Position numbers and translations under genes: made by a program. The notes under the pieces are model-generated. The model was not told where the DNA came from. It made no database searches and saw only the letters and a list, made by a program, of their open reading frames with translations. This document shows positions 25,613 to 34,514 of a stretch of 64,000 nucleotides of DNA, in pieces (the stretch's first letter is position 1; each line of letters begins with the position of its first letter). The stretch spans positions 62,001 to 126,000 of the forward strand of contig CAWADT010000001.1 of the NCBI GenBank assembly GCA_963780865.1, in the 5' to 3' direction. Origin of the DNA: FEN-1073 sp963780865. Lineage in GTDB: Bacteria > Chloroflexota > Anaerolineae > Anaerolineales > RBG-16-64-43.

Positions 25613-26545
25613 CTAAGCTTGGGGTTTGGCTTTTCTGCTGCGGCGGATGAGCGACCGCCCGAGCAGATAGAAGGGCGAGCCCAGCAGCGCGATGACCAGC
25701 AGCGCCGGGATACCGCAGATTCCGAGTTGGATGAGAAAATCGACCAACCCCTGCAATCCGCGAATTAATTCCTGGACCGCCTGTTTGGCGACCCCTTCCG
25801 GATGCCAGCCGCCGATTTGGATGGGTTGCGATGGAATGTCGGGTTCCAGCGTGACGCTGATAAGGGAGAATTGAGATGCGGTCTGGTAATAATTGATCTG
25901 GCCTTCGAGCACTTCGATCTGGCCCTCCACCTGCCGCAGCTGTTCTTCCACCGCCACGATGGCATTGGTGTCGGTGGCGTTGGCCATGATGGCGAGCAGG
26001 CGTTCCTGGGAAGCGCGAAGATTGCGGAGCTGGGATTGCGCATCGGTGTATTGGGCGGTCACGTCCTGCCCGCTCAGTTGGCGGCTTTTCACCTCCACCG
26101 CCAGGCCTTCGATTTCCGCCAGCGTCGCTTTCAGTTTATCGACCGTATCGGCGGGGACCCGGATGGAAATATCGCCGGAATAATATTTTTCACCCTGCGA
26201 TCCATACTCATTTTGAGAGATGTTGGAATTTACCACCCAGCCGCCTTTGGCGAACGCCAGATCGGCGATCTTGGCGGCGGCATCCGCCGGATCCTTCACG
26301 ACCAGGTCCAGGGACGCGTTCAGAAGGACGATCCGGTCGGTGGGGCCCGGCAGGGGAGCCGCGGATGTGGCGGCGGGAGCGGCGGTCGGGGCCGCTTGCG
26401 CCGGCAAACCGAAACTTTCCTTCACGGCACCGCTGCTCAACGCCCGATCGCCGAGCGCATTGGCTGGCGCCAGGGTGGCCGCGGCGGCGCAGGAACTGAG
26501 CAAAACGACGTGGATGAGGAAAATCAGGACCAGGGACTTCTTCAT
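25613..26545 (-). CDS. DUF4349 lipoprotein
   Basis: A 310-residue envelope protein. A signal peptide ends in the lipobox LLSSC (Cys at about residue 19), followed by an Ala/Pro-rich linker. The DUF4349 domain covers about residues 70-260: IVLLNASLDLVVKDP, then GWVVNSN, then a coiled-coil region with QSQLRNLRASQERLL and VEEQLRQVEGQIEVLEG. A membrane segment near residue 275 (IPALLVIALLGSPFYLL) precedes a basic tail RSLIRRSRKAK. DUF4349 proteins are of unknown function. The gene is monocistronic, with its own terminator. Confidence 0.88.
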   Translation of the reverse strand: MKKSLVLIFLIHVVLLSSCAAAATLAPANALGDRALSSGAVKESFGLPAQAAPTAAPAATSAAPLPGPTDRIVLLNASLDLVVKDPADAAAKIADLAFAKGGWVVNSNISQNEYGSQGEKYYSGDISIRVPADTVDKLKATLAEIEGLAVEVKSRQLSGQDVTAQYTDAQSQLRNLRASQERLLAIMANATDTNAIVAVEEQLRQVEGQIEVLEGQINYYQTASQFSLISVTLEPDIPSQPIQIGGWHPEGVAKQAVQELIRGLQGLVDFLIQLGICGIPALLVIALLGSPFYLLGRSLIRRSRKAKPQA

Positions 26546-26634
26546 ATCGCCTCCTTCCGGGAAACCCGGGTTCGCTGGATATATCTTACCCGACGACGGA
26601 AGCGATCCGCGGGTTCCACGCTCGCCCGCTCCGG

Positions 26635-27363
26635 CTACCAGCCTTCCTCGAGCCGAAGAATCAGCCGGGAGGGCAAATCGGCCAGCCGCATCCGGGCCTG
26701 CACGATTTCCACATCATATTCCACCCGGCGCCACTCCCATTCCAAGCTGTCGGTATCGATAATGGAATAGGCGGCGCGCGGATCCTGGTCGCGGGGCTGT
26801 CCGACCGACCCCGGATTGAGAATCATGCGTTGATACCCCAAGTGGAAGGAACTGCTGTGGGAGGGAAGATAGGTGACGCATCGATTGCGCTCGTTGAGCA
26901 GGAAGGCGATGGCTACGTGGCTGTGGCCGACCAGGCAATACAGTGTATTAAAGGAAGCGAAATTGCTCTGCGCCTTCGGCGCATCCAGCAGGTATTCCCA
27001 AAGCGGGCGGCGGGGACTCCCGTGCGTGAGGGTATACGGCTCGCGAATGGATTGTTGGGGAAGGTCGTGAAGAAATTGGGTTGATTCCGGCGTGAGTCGC
27101 CGGTTAGTCCATTCGAGCGCCCGCCGCGCTTCCCCGTTAAAAGCGTCCAGGGGAAGATCCCCGATCGCCGCTTTATCGTGGTTGCCGCCGATGCACAGCA
27201 GTTCTGGAAATTCCCGCATGCGGTCGACGCACTCATTCGGATCCGGCCCGTACCCTACCAGATCGCCCAGGCACCAAACGGCATCGAAGATGCCGGCGTC
27301 TTCGAGCACTGCGTCAAAGGCGGTGATATTGGCATGAATGTCGGAGACGACCAGGACCCGCAT
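26635..27363 (-). CDS. Calcineurin-like metallophosphoesterase
   Basis: A 242-residue cytosolic phosphoesterase of the YfcE/MJ0936-like group. Metal ligands are visible in order: VVSDIHAN (residues 5-12), LGDLVGYGPDP, GGNHDKA, LTHGSP and LVGHSHVA. The two-metal centre is complete, so an active phosphodiesterase or phosphatase is expected; the physiological substrate cannot be inferred. The ATG at 27363 starts MRVLVVSDIHAN, standard for the family. A 17-bp imperfect hairpin lies about 75 bases upstream. Confidence 0.9.
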   Translation of the reverse strand: MRVLVVSDIHANITAFDAVLEDAGIFDAVWCLGDLVGYGPDPNECVDRMREFPELLCIGGNHDKAAIGDLPLDAFNGEARRALEWTNRRLTPESTQFLHDLPQQSIREPYTLTHGSPRRPLWEYLLDAPKAQSNFASFNTLYCLVGHSHVAIAFLLNERNRCVTYLPSHSSSFHLGYQRMILNPGSVGQPRDQDPRAAYSIIDTDSLEWEWRRVEYDVEIVQARMRLADLPSRLILRLEEGW

Positions 27364-27436
27364 AGGAAATCGGTTGAAGTCTACTCCGGGAGGAAGGATT
27401 AGGCAACCCGTGGAAGAAATATTTTTCGTAAAAAAT

Positions 27437-27477
27437 AGACAAGTCCTCGGGTGAGGGGGGCACCCGAAGACTTGTCT
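27437..27477. repeat. Strong orphan hairpin with 17-base arms
   Basis: AGACAAGTCCTCGGGTG (27437-27453) and CACCCGAAGACTTGTCT (27461-27477) pair at 16 of 17 positions around AGGGGGG. It lies 74 bases upstream of the metallophosphoesterase start and is not followed by a clear T tract on either strand. The rest of the gap 27364-27717 holds no recognisable gene. Confidence 0.75.
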
Positions 27478-27717
27478 GTAAATAGTTTACCATACGGGCG
27501 ATTTTTCAAGATTAACCATCCGTTAAAAATAAATTCAGAGGCAATCCATCCGGAAGGGAATCCATCGATTACGGGCGTTTCAAAAAAGCGAAGTTAATGC
27601 TCATTATTTATGCGGTCCCTTGGACCGGATGATTGCGGATTCCTTTCCGCTTTCTTATCGTGCCCTGCGGCGATGCGATTGTCTTTGCAATGGAGCATTG
27701 GGTTCCAAAGTTTTCTG

Positions 27718-28881
27718 CTAGAGGGCGCGAATATACACCCGATGGTTTTTATACGGCTTGCCGCCGATATTAATTAAATCCGCGCGCATTTCAACGGCGG
27801 TTTCGGCCACCTGGCACAATTCCCCCCACTTGAATTGCTGGCGGTGGCTATTTAGAGATTTTTCCATCTCCAGATACAGCAGCACATTGCCTCCCAGCCC
27901 TTTGAATTCGGGGAGAATCCCGGCGCCGTTGAGCGCGATCCAATCGGTGCGGTTCACTTCCAGGAGGATATCCAGGATCGCCTTGGGGGAAGGAATCGAA
28001 TCGAGGAACGCGAAGAAGGGGATATATCCCCGGGTGCGCTGCAGCGCCGCCGACACGTCCGGGAACGCCAGGACGAACCCGACCACTTCTTCCTTATGGG
28101 TGATAATTTTGATCAGGTCGTGGCTGATCAGTTGGAAAATATTGTCGGCGACGAATTTCACTTCGCGTTCCGAAAGCGGATAGTATTCCCAGTTTTTGGT
28201 GAAGGCTTTGTTGTAGGTGTCGATGAAACGGGGCATCCACGTCATCATCACCTTGTTCGATTGGAAGTTGTGCACGGAAAAGGTGCCGCGTTTTTCGATG
28301 CGGGCGCCCAGGCGGCGAATCCGATCGGGGAGCGTGACTTGAACGCGGGGAATGGAGCAGGAGATGAAATCCACCTCCTTTTGAAATCCCAATCGTTCCA
28401 TCGTGCGCCTGTAGTAGGCGTGATTGTAGGAAGACATCATCATCGTCTGGCGATGTTCGAACCCGTCCACCAGCATCCCGTAGCCGTCGAGCGGCCCGAA
28501 CCCTTTTGGGCCCATCACGGAATCCAGTCCGCGCTGGCGCGCCCACTCAAACACTTTCCCAAACAACGCGTCCGCCACCTCCGGATCGTCGACGGCTTCG
28601 AAGAGGAAGAAGGTGGCCAGATTCCTGCCGTGATATTTGTTGTAGGGTTTGTTCTCGAGCGCCGCGATCCGGCCCACGTCCTTGCCGTCCCGGACGGCAA
28701 CGAAAAAATCGGCGTCCGAATGCTCGTAAAAGGGATGTTTTTTCCGATTGAGCTGGATCGAGAGGTCGGCCCACAGAGGCGGCACCCATTGCGGGCACGC
28801 GGAATAAATGGGAAAGGGGATTTTATAAAACCAAATCACGTCGGAGCGCTTATTGGAGTCGATCGTTTCAATCTTCAGCAT
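27718..28881 (-). CDS. GNAT-like acetyltransferase paralogue 2
   Basis: A 387-residue soluble protein closely related to the product of the gene just upstream (28996-30159). Shared stretches include IETIDSNKRSDVI, WVPPLWADLS, RKKHPFYEHSDADFF, MGPKGFGPLDGYGMLVDGF and KNWEYYPLS. The pattern fits the uncharacterised GNAT-superfamily proteins related to YghO, with two divergent acetyltransferase-like halves. AGGAG precedes the ATG. No membrane segment. Two linked copies imply a local duplication; divergence in the middle suggests different substrates. Activity is inferred from family only. Confidence 0.7.
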   Translation of the reverse strand: MLKIETIDSNKRSDVIWFYKIPFPIYSACPQWVPPLWADLSIQLNRKKHPFYEHSDADFFVAVRDGKDVGRIAALENKPYNKYHGRNLATFFLFEAVDDPEVADALFGKVFEWARQRGLDSVMGPKGFGPLDGYGMLVDGFEHRQTMMMSSYNHAYYRRTMERLGFQKEVDFISCSIPRVQVTLPDRIRRLGARIEKRGTFSVHNFQSNKVMMTWMPRFIDTYNKAFTKNWEYYPLSEREVKFVADNIFQLISHDLIKIITHKEEVVGFVLAFPDVSAALQRTRGYIPFFAFLDSIPSPKAILDILLEVNRTDWIALNGAGILPEFKGLGGNVLLYLEMEKSLNSHRQQFKWGELCQVAETAVEMRADLINIGGKPYKNHRVYIRAL

Positions 28882-28995
28882 ACCGGATCTCCTGGATGCA
28901 TCGGGAGTACACGCCTGCCTTTGCGCCGGGCCGCAGGTTATTCCTCCGGTTGTTCCCTCTCACCGCGCCGCTTGCGCGCGGGGGGGACGTCGGAT

Positions 28996-30159
28996 TTAAA
29001 TAGACCGGACGAATACCCGGTGATTCTTCCACGCCCGGCCGCCTAAATTGGCGAGGTCGGAGCGCATTTCCGTCGCCGTTTCTGCCACCTGGCATAATTC
29101 GCCGAATTTGAATTGATGGAAGTGGCTGTTGACCGTTTTTTCCATTTCCGAGTACATGAGCGCATTCCCGCCCATTCCCTTGAATTCAGGCAGGATCCCG
29201 CCGCCGTTGAGCGCGATCCATTCGGTGCGCCCCACTTCCCGGAGAATATCCACCAGCGCCTTGGGTGAGGGAATACTATCCAGCATCGGGAGCGGAGGGA
29301 TGTACCCCCGCGTTCGCAGGAGGGCGGCGGAGATGTCGGGGAAGGAAAGGATGAACCCAACCACCTCGTCGTTGCGGGTCATGATTTTGATCAGGTCCTG
29401 ATCCAGGAATTGCATGATGTTGTCGACCACGAAGTTCACTTCCCGGTCCGAGAGCGGATAGTACTCCCAATTCTTGACGAAGGCCGCGTTGTAGGCCTTG
29501 ATGAAACTGGGAATCCATTTCAGCAGTTCCTTTTTATTCTTGAAGGACAAAACCTGGAACGAGCCCCGCCGGAGAACCCGCTCGGCGATGCTGTGAACCC
29601 GGTCGGGCATGCGGAACGCTTCGCGATCGATCAGGCAGGTGATGAAATCCACTTCCTTGTGAAAGCCCATGGTTTCGAGCATATGCGGCAGGTAGGGTTT
29701 GTTGTAAGCGGACATCATCATCGTCTGGCGGTGGTCGAAGCCGTCCACCAGCATGCCATAGCCGTCGAGCGGGCCGAATCCTTTGGGACCCATGACGGTA
29801 TCCAACCCGCGTTTGCGCGCCCAGACGAACGCCCGCTCGAAAAGGGCGTTGGCCACGCCCTGATCCGCGACGCATTCAAACAGATAAAACGCGGCGACTT
29901 TCCGGTTGTGATACTTGTTGTAGGGTTTGTTCTCCATGATCGCGATCCGGCCCACGTCTTTTCCATCCTTGACCGCGATGAAAAAATCGGCGTCGGAATG
30001 TTCGTAGAACGGATGCTTCTTCCGGTTGAGTTGCATCGAAAGATCGGCCCACAGGGGAGGCACCCACTGCGGGGTGTTGCCATACATGGAAAAAGGAATT
30101 TTATAAAACCGGATGACGTCGGATCGTTTGTTGCTGTCGATGGTTTCGATGGTTAGCAT
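28996..30159 (-). CDS. GNAT-like acetyltransferase paralogue 1
   Basis: A 387-residue protein starting MLTIETIDSNKRSDVIRFYK. I chose the ATG at 30159 because GGAG lies six bases before it and because this start aligns exactly with the start of the paralogue; the in-frame ATG at 30171 would add four residues. Domain character is the same as for the downstream copy: a GNAT-like fold with a conserved MGPKGFGPLDGYGM stretch. The 114-base gap between the copies has GC-rich dyads but no clear terminator, so they may be co-transcribed. Confidence 0.7.
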   Translation of the reverse strand: MLTIETIDSNKRSDVIRFYKIPFSMYGNTPQWVPPLWADLSMQLNRKKHPFYEHSDADFFIAVKDGKDVGRIAIMENKPYNKYHNRKVAAFYLFECVADQGVANALFERAFVWARKRGLDTVMGPKGFGPLDGYGMLVDGFDHRQTMMMSAYNKPYLPHMLETMGFHKEVDFITCLIDREAFRMPDRVHSIAERVLRRGSFQVLSFKNKKELLKWIPSFIKAYNAAFVKNWEYYPLSDREVNFVVDNIMQFLDQDLIKIMTRNDEVVGFILSFPDISAALLRTRGYIPPLPMLDSIPSPKALVDILREVGRTEWIALNGGGILPEFKGMGGNALMYSEMEKTVNSHFHQFKFGELCQVAETATEMRSDLANLGGRAWKNHRVFVRSI

Positions 30160-30256
30160 GGTGTACTCCATGAGCTTGAATGGGCCCGCGCTTCCTGCAG
30201 CGCGGACGATATTTCCGAAGGGAGGGGCGACCGCATCGGCGCGCCCCCTCCGCGTT

Positions 30257-31675
30257 TTATAAGTGGATGTATCCGCCGCCCAGCCCGTGGGCCGCTTCCA
30301 TCAGCGTCTCGCTCAGGGTGGGATGGGCGTGCACATTGCGGGCGATCGCCTTCGCGGACAATCCCGCCCGGTAAGCCAGCGTTAGTTCAGGCAACAGTTC
30401 CGTCACCTCGGGGCCGACCATGTGCGCCCCCAGCAGCCTCCCGTTTTTAGAGTCGGCAAGAAGTTTAACCCATCCGCCGTAGTCGCCCAGTCCGAGCGCT
30501 TTTCCGTTGGCCTGGAACGGAAAACGGCCTACCTTAATGGTATAACCCCGCGCTATCGCCTGGGCTTCAGTCAGGCCGAAGGAGGCGGCCTGGGGCCGGG
30601 AAAAAATGGCGCGCGGCATGAAGTCGTACTCCAGGGGAGCCGCGCCGCGCCCGGCGATATGCTCGGCGCACGCCAGGCCCATCGCGGATCCTACATGGGC
30701 CAGCATGAGTTTGCCGGTCACGTCGCCGACGGCCCAAATACCGGGGACGTTCGTCGCCATGCGGTCGTCGATGAGCACGCGCCCTTGCTGAATTTTAACT
30801 CCCAGGTTTTCCAATCCAAGGTCCTCGCTGTTGGGGCGGAAACCGACGGCCAGCAACACGCTTTCGGATTCGAGCGATTCGATTTTCTCCCCCGATCGCA
30901 CCCGCACCTTTGCTCCACCGCTTCCGGCTTCAGCCGCCTCGACCGAGGTTGCGGTTCGAATCTCCACGCCGCGGCGCATCAGCGCCTTGGCCAGTTCCGC
31001 GCTTACCTCTTCGTCTTCGAGCGGCGCGATCCGCGGCAGCATTTCCACCACCGTGACCGGCACGCCGTAGGCATTCCACAGCGTGGCGAATTCGAGCCCG
31101 ATCGGCCCGCCGCCGACGATGACCGCCGAGGCGGGCGGCGTTTCCCGCAGAATGGCTTCGCGATACGTCAGGATGCGTTCGCCGTCCGGCGTAACGCCCG
31201 GCGGAGAGGACGGACGCGCGCCGGTGGCGAGGACGATATGCTTGCATCCAAATCGGACGGAGCGGGCCGGGGAGGAAGCTGCGCTTTCCGGTGTGAACAC
31301 CTCGACCACTCCGGGTTGGGGAATCCGCGCGGACCCGCGCAGAACATCGATGGAATTCTTCTTGAGCAGGAATTCCACTCCTTTGACCATCCGGGTCGCC
31401 ACCTGGCGGGAACGCCGCACCGCGGCGGAATAATCCGCGCGGATCTCTCCGGTTTCGAAACCGAATTCTTTGCCACCGGTTTTAAGCGTTTGGATGACTT
31501 CGGCGTTGCGGAGCAGCGCCTTGGAGGGGATGCATCCGAGGTTGAGGCACACGCCCCCCAGGAATTCCCGCTCGACTACGGCGGTTTTCAACCCCAGTTG
31601 CGCGCAACGGATGGCGCATACATAGCCGGCCGGCCCCGCCCCCAGGATGATCACGTCGTAGGATGGTTCGGGCAT
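30257..31675 (-). CDS. lpdA: Dihydrolipoyl dehydrogenase
   Basis: A 472-residue FAD flavoprotein that reoxidises dihydrolipoamide in 2-oxo acid dehydrogenase or glycine cleavage complexes. The FAD site is VIILGAGPAGY, the redox disulfide is CLNLGCIPSK (Cys43, Cys48), the NAD domain has VIVGGGPIGLEFA, and the catalytic His-Glu pair is in HAHPTLSE near the C-terminus. I chose the ATG at 31675 (MPEPSYDV); the longer frame adds 62 unrelated residues. No partner E1/E2 genes are in the window. It is divergent from surE with a 126-base gap. Confidence 0.95.
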   Translation of the reverse strand: MPEPSYDVIILGAGPAGYVCAIRCAQLGLKTAVVEREFLGGVCLNLGCIPSKALLRNAEVIQTLKTGGKEFGFETGEIRADYSAAVRRSRQVATRMVKGVEFLLKKNSIDVLRGSARIPQPGVVEVFTPESAASSPARSVRFGCKHIVLATGARPSSPPGVTPDGERILTYREAILRETPPASAVIVGGGPIGLEFATLWNAYGVPVTVVEMLPRIAPLEDEEVSAELAKALMRRGVEIRTATSVEAAEAGSGGAKVRVRSGEKIESLESESVLLAVGFRPNSEDLGLENLGVKIQQGRVLIDDRMATNVPGIWAVGDVTGKLMLAHVGSAMGLACAEHIAGRGAAPLEYDFMPRAIFSRPQAASFGLTEAQAIARGYTIKVGRFPFQANGKALGLGDYGGWVKLLADSKNGRLLGAHMVGPEVTELLPELTLAYRAGLSAKAIARNVHAHPTLSETLMEAAHGLGGGYIHL

Positions 31676-31756
31676 GCACCGTCCCAAAGTGCGCGCACCC
31701 GCGGGGAGCCAATCCCGGAAAGGCCGGGCGCTGGCGGGGTGGCGGATTGCGGGGAT

Positions 31757-31762
31757 TATAAT
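31757..31762 (+). promoter_or_regulatory. -10 element of surE
   Basis: TATAAT at 31757-31762 in the lpdA-surE gap, 39 bases before the surE ATG. A good -35 was not found. Confidence 0.4.
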
Positions 31763-31801
31763 TCCAAAACCCATGGGGACGATAAGTTGGATTTTCGATC
31801 G

Positions 31802-32632
31802 ATGAAAGCCACCGCGGCGGCCCGCCCCCGGATTCTGCTGACCAACGACGACGGAATCCAATCGGCGGGGTTGTGGGCGGCGGCCGAGGCGCTTTCCCGG
31901 CTGGGCGAGCTAACCGTCGTGGCGCCGGTCGCCCCCTCCTCGGGCACAGCCCGCAGCCATCCGGGAAACACATCCGGCCGGATCGAGGTTCTGGAAAAAA
32001 CCTACGGCGGGGCGAACCATCCGGTGTATGCGGTGGACGGCACACCCGCCCAATCCGTGTTGTTCGCCCTGCTTGAAATTCTTCCCGCCCCTCCGTCGCT
32101 CGTGGTAGCGGGGATTAACTACGGAGAAAACGTCGGCTTCGGGATAACCATTTCGGGAACGATCGGCGCGGTCCTGGAAGCGGCGGCGGCCGGGATCCGT
32201 GCGCTCGCGGTATCCCTGGAGATGCCGATCGAAGGGCATCGGGACAGCAGCCTGGCGTTCGATTTTTCCGCCGCGGCAGGATTCGCCGAACGTTTTGCGC
32301 GGATTCTGTTGACCTCTCCCTTGCCGCCTGATACGGCGGCGCTCAAGGTGGACGTTCCGTCCGACGCCACGGCCGACACCCCGTGGAGGTTGACCCGTCT
32401 TTCGCGTTCCCGATACTACCAACCGGAGAAGGCCGAACGGAAAGCGCTAGGGGAGCCGGCGCAAACTCCGTACCGGCTGGTGTTCGATCCGCGGGAGGCG
32501 GAGAAAGGTTCCGATGCATACGCTCTGCGGGTCCAGCGCCAGGTGTCGGTGACGCCGCTCAGCCTGGACCTGACCTCCCGCTCGGATTTCACCGCGCTCG
32601 AAAATGCGCTTCGCGCCGCCGGCCGCGCTTAA
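31802..32632 (+). CDS. surE: SurE, 5'-nucleotidase/polyphosphatase
   Basis: A 276-residue metal-dependent nucleoside monophosphate phosphatase associated with stationary-phase survival. The metal site is ILLTNDDGIQSAGL at about residues 11-24, and the second motif is VVAPVAPSSGTARS. The conserved GINYGENVG and SGTIGAVLEA stretches follow. The ATG at 31802 is the family-typical start. The open frame that extends upstream to 30422 is antisense to lpdA and is not real. There is no overlap with neighbours, so it is probably monocistronic. Confidence 0.95.
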   Translation: MKATAAARPRILLTNDDGIQSAGLWAAAEALSRLGELTVVAPVAPSSGTARSHPGNTSGRIEVLEKTYGGANHPVYAVDGTPAQSVLFALLEILPAPPSLVVAGINYGENVGFGITISGTIGAVLEAAAAGIRALAVSLEMPIEGHRDSSLAFDFSAAAGFAERFARILLTSPLPPDTAALKVDVPSDATADTPWRLTRLSRSRYYQPEKAERKALGEPAQTPYRLVFDPREAEKGSDAYALRVQRQVSVTPLSLDLTSRSDFTALENALRAAGRA

Positions 32633-32712
32633 CGGGGACCGGGCGCGGATGACCGGATGGTTCCGGCAAGAACCACAGAACGATTTCATCTGTATTCAGA
32701 AGGAGTGAACGC

Positions 32713-33879
32713 ATGACCAGCAAAGTTTTTTGGGGTTCGCCGCGCCAGGCGCAGATCGGCGCCGAAGAAACGCTTCCCGCCAAGCTCGATTTGATCCTGG
32801 ATCGACTTCACTTGCGCGACCGGGTCAAAGACGAGACGGTGGCGATTAAAATGCACACCGGCAACAACATCATCACCTCGACGATCCATCCGGTGTTCGT
32901 GCGCAAGGTGGTCAAAGCGATCAAGGACGGCGGGGGAAAACCGTTCGTGGCCGACGTCAATTGGGACACGGCCGGCGCGGAGGAACGGGGTTATTCCGAT
33001 GAGACGCTCGGCTGCCCGGTCTATCCGGCCGCCGGTCCGGACGAGAAATATTTCTACGTCCATAAAAGGAAGTTCAAGAATCTGGAAGAGTGGAAGGTGG
33101 CCGGCATGATCGAGGACGCCACCTTCCTGATCGACCTGGCGCATATCAAAGGCCACCCGGCGTGCGGATTCGGCGGCGCGTTTAAGAACATCGCCCTCGG
33201 ATGCATGGCCGGGGAAACGCGCGGAGCGATGCACGACACGGTGCATTTCGATCGGTACTGGTTCCCCGAAAAGTGCCCGGACGCGGAAACGCGCGCCAGG
33301 ATCATCGCCGCCTGCCCGCTGGGCGCGCTGGTGGAAGACCGCAAGGATCCGCGCGAGATCCATCTGCACACCGAGCCGTGCACCCAGTGCGGCCGCTGCC
33401 TGGCGGTTGCGCCTCCCGGATCGCTGAAAATCGATCCGGTGAATTTCTCCGCCTTCCAGGAAGCCTGCGCCATCAGTACGGCGATCACGCTCTCCACCTT
33501 CGCGCCCGGAAAGGTGGCCTGCATCAGCCTGGCCACGCAGATGACGCCGGTGTGCGATTGCTTCGGCTTTACGGGGATGTCCATTCTGCCGGACGCGGGG
33601 ATTTTCGGTTCGGACGATATCGTCGCCATCGACCAGGCCGTGCTCGACGTTACCTCCAAGCTGCCGCTGATCGAAGAGAACATGCCCGCCTCGCTAAGAA
33701 AATATCTGACCCCCGGCGTGCATCCATTCGCCCGCATGCACGGTCCCCTCAAAGACCCGTACAAGGTGACGGAATACGGCGAAGCGCTCGGGTTGGGTTC
33801 GCGCCAGTACGAGCTGGTCGATGTGCTGCCGGTGGATGAGAATGCGGAACCAAGTAAATGGTTCATCTCCGCCACGTGA
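32713..33879 (+). CDS. DUF362 iron-sulfur protein
   Basis: A 388-residue protein of the DUF362 family. AAGGAG lies just before the ATG. The N-terminal two thirds form the DUF362 domain (VAIKMHTGNN, HIKGHPACGFGGAFKNIALGCM). A ferredoxin-like stretch CTQCGRCLAVAPPG lies at about residues 227-240; it has three of the four cysteines of a 4Fe-4S site, with Ala-Pro where Cys-Pro is usual, so cluster binding is uncertain. An earlier AACPLGAL may supply a ligand. DUF362 proteins are uncharacterised redox proteins. A hairpin terminator follows. Confidence 0.82.
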   Translation: MTSKVFWGSPRQAQIGAEETLPAKLDLILDRLHLRDRVKDETVAIKMHTGNNIITSTIHPVFVRKVVKAIKDGGGKPFVADVNWDTAGAEERGYSDETLGCPVYPAAGPDEKYFYVHKRKFKNLEEWKVAGMIEDATFLIDLAHIKGHPACGFGGAFKNIALGCMAGETRGAMHDTVHFDRYWFPEKCPDAETRARIIAACPLGALVEDRKDPREIHLHTEPCTQCGRCLAVAPPGSLKIDPVNFSAFQEACAISTAITLSTFAPGKVACISLATQMTPVCDCFGFTGMSILPDAGIFGSDDIVAIDQAVLDVTSKLPLIEENMPASLRKYLTPGVHPFARMHGPLKDPYKVTEYGEALGLGSRQYELVDVLPVDENAEPSKWFISAT

Positions 33880-33901
33880 TTCAATGAAAGATCAATACCA
33901 T

Positions 33902-33936
33902 GTAGCCGGGATCGTCGATCCCGGCTACGTTTTATT
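33902..33936 (+). terminator. Terminator hairpin built from the GTAGCCGGG repeat
   Basis: GTAGCCGGGATC (33902-33913) pairs perfectly with GATCCCGGCTAC (33917-33928), followed by GTTTTATT. The same hairpin with small changes recurs at 51301-51324 and 52930-52956, so this terminator belongs to a dispersed repeat. Confidence 0.8.
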
Positions 33937-34008
33937 AACGATCCCGATTACATCTCATCGTTGATCCCGGCTGCCTTCCGGGCCGTCTGCATCCGAGAAG
34001 ATCGCGGA

Positions 34009-34014
34009 TATAAT
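34009..34014 (+). promoter_or_regulatory. -10 element close to the start of the membrane protein gene
   Basis: TATAAT at 34009-34014 ends eight bases before the ATG at 34023, and no Shine-Dalgarno is present. This suggests a leaderless or nearly leaderless mRNA for the selA operon. Confidence 0.5.
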
Positions 34015-34022
34015 ATGGCCCT

Positions 34023-34514
34023 ATGTCCGCGATTAAACCCCCGCCACGAAAAACCTTCTTCTCCGCCGGCCTGTTCTTCATGGCGGCGCTGTTTGCCCTG
34101 CTGGGGTGGGGCGGGGTGGCCGGGGTCGTCTTCCTGACTCTGCCTTTCCTGCTTCCGCGCTGGCTATTTTTCTTCTCGTTGTTCTTCGCCGTCACCGGAA
34201 CGGCCGTCCCCTTTGTCTGGTATCTCAACCGGCGGTTTACGCCGGCCCGCTTCCCCTCCGAAGGCATCCTCATGCGCGAGGCGCTGGAGGCGGCTTCGCT
34301 CGCGGTGTTCCTGGTCTGGCTGCAGGCCGGGCGCCTTTTCACGGTTTTTCTGGGGTGGGCTTTTTTCGGCGCCTTCCTCGCCGTCGAGCTGCTGCTGAGA
34401 CTATTTGAAAACAGCCGGTGGACGCCGGCCCCTTCCCTCGAAGCGGCGCCCGCCGGGGGGAACGATGTTCCACCCGGCCCGCCGCCCCCGGGCGATTCCT
34501 CCGCAGGCGAATGA
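34023..34514 (+). CDS. Small membrane protein upstream of selA
   Basis: A 163-residue protein with about four membrane segments (for example FFSAGLFFMAALFALLGWGG, and FLVWLQAGRLFTVFLGWAFFG) and a Pro/Gly-rich tail of about 30 residues. I do not recognise a family. Its last codons overlap the selA start (ATGA at 34511-34514), so the two are translationally coupled. The coupling does not by itself show a role in selenium metabolism. Similar small four-helix proteins occur widely in Chloroflexota as hypothetical proteins. Confidence 0.65.
   Translation: MSAIKPPPRKTFFSAGLFFMAALFALLGWGGVAGVVFLTLPFLLPRWLFFFSLFFAVTGTAVPFVWYLNRRFTPARFPSEGILMREALEAASLAVFLVWLQAGRLFTVFLGWAFFGAFLAVELLLRLFENSRWTPAPSLEAAPAGGNDVPPGPPPPGDSSAGE

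Noticed and set aside
30422..31801. Long upstream extension of surE
   Set aside because: Antisense to lpdA; SurE begins at the ATG at 31802.
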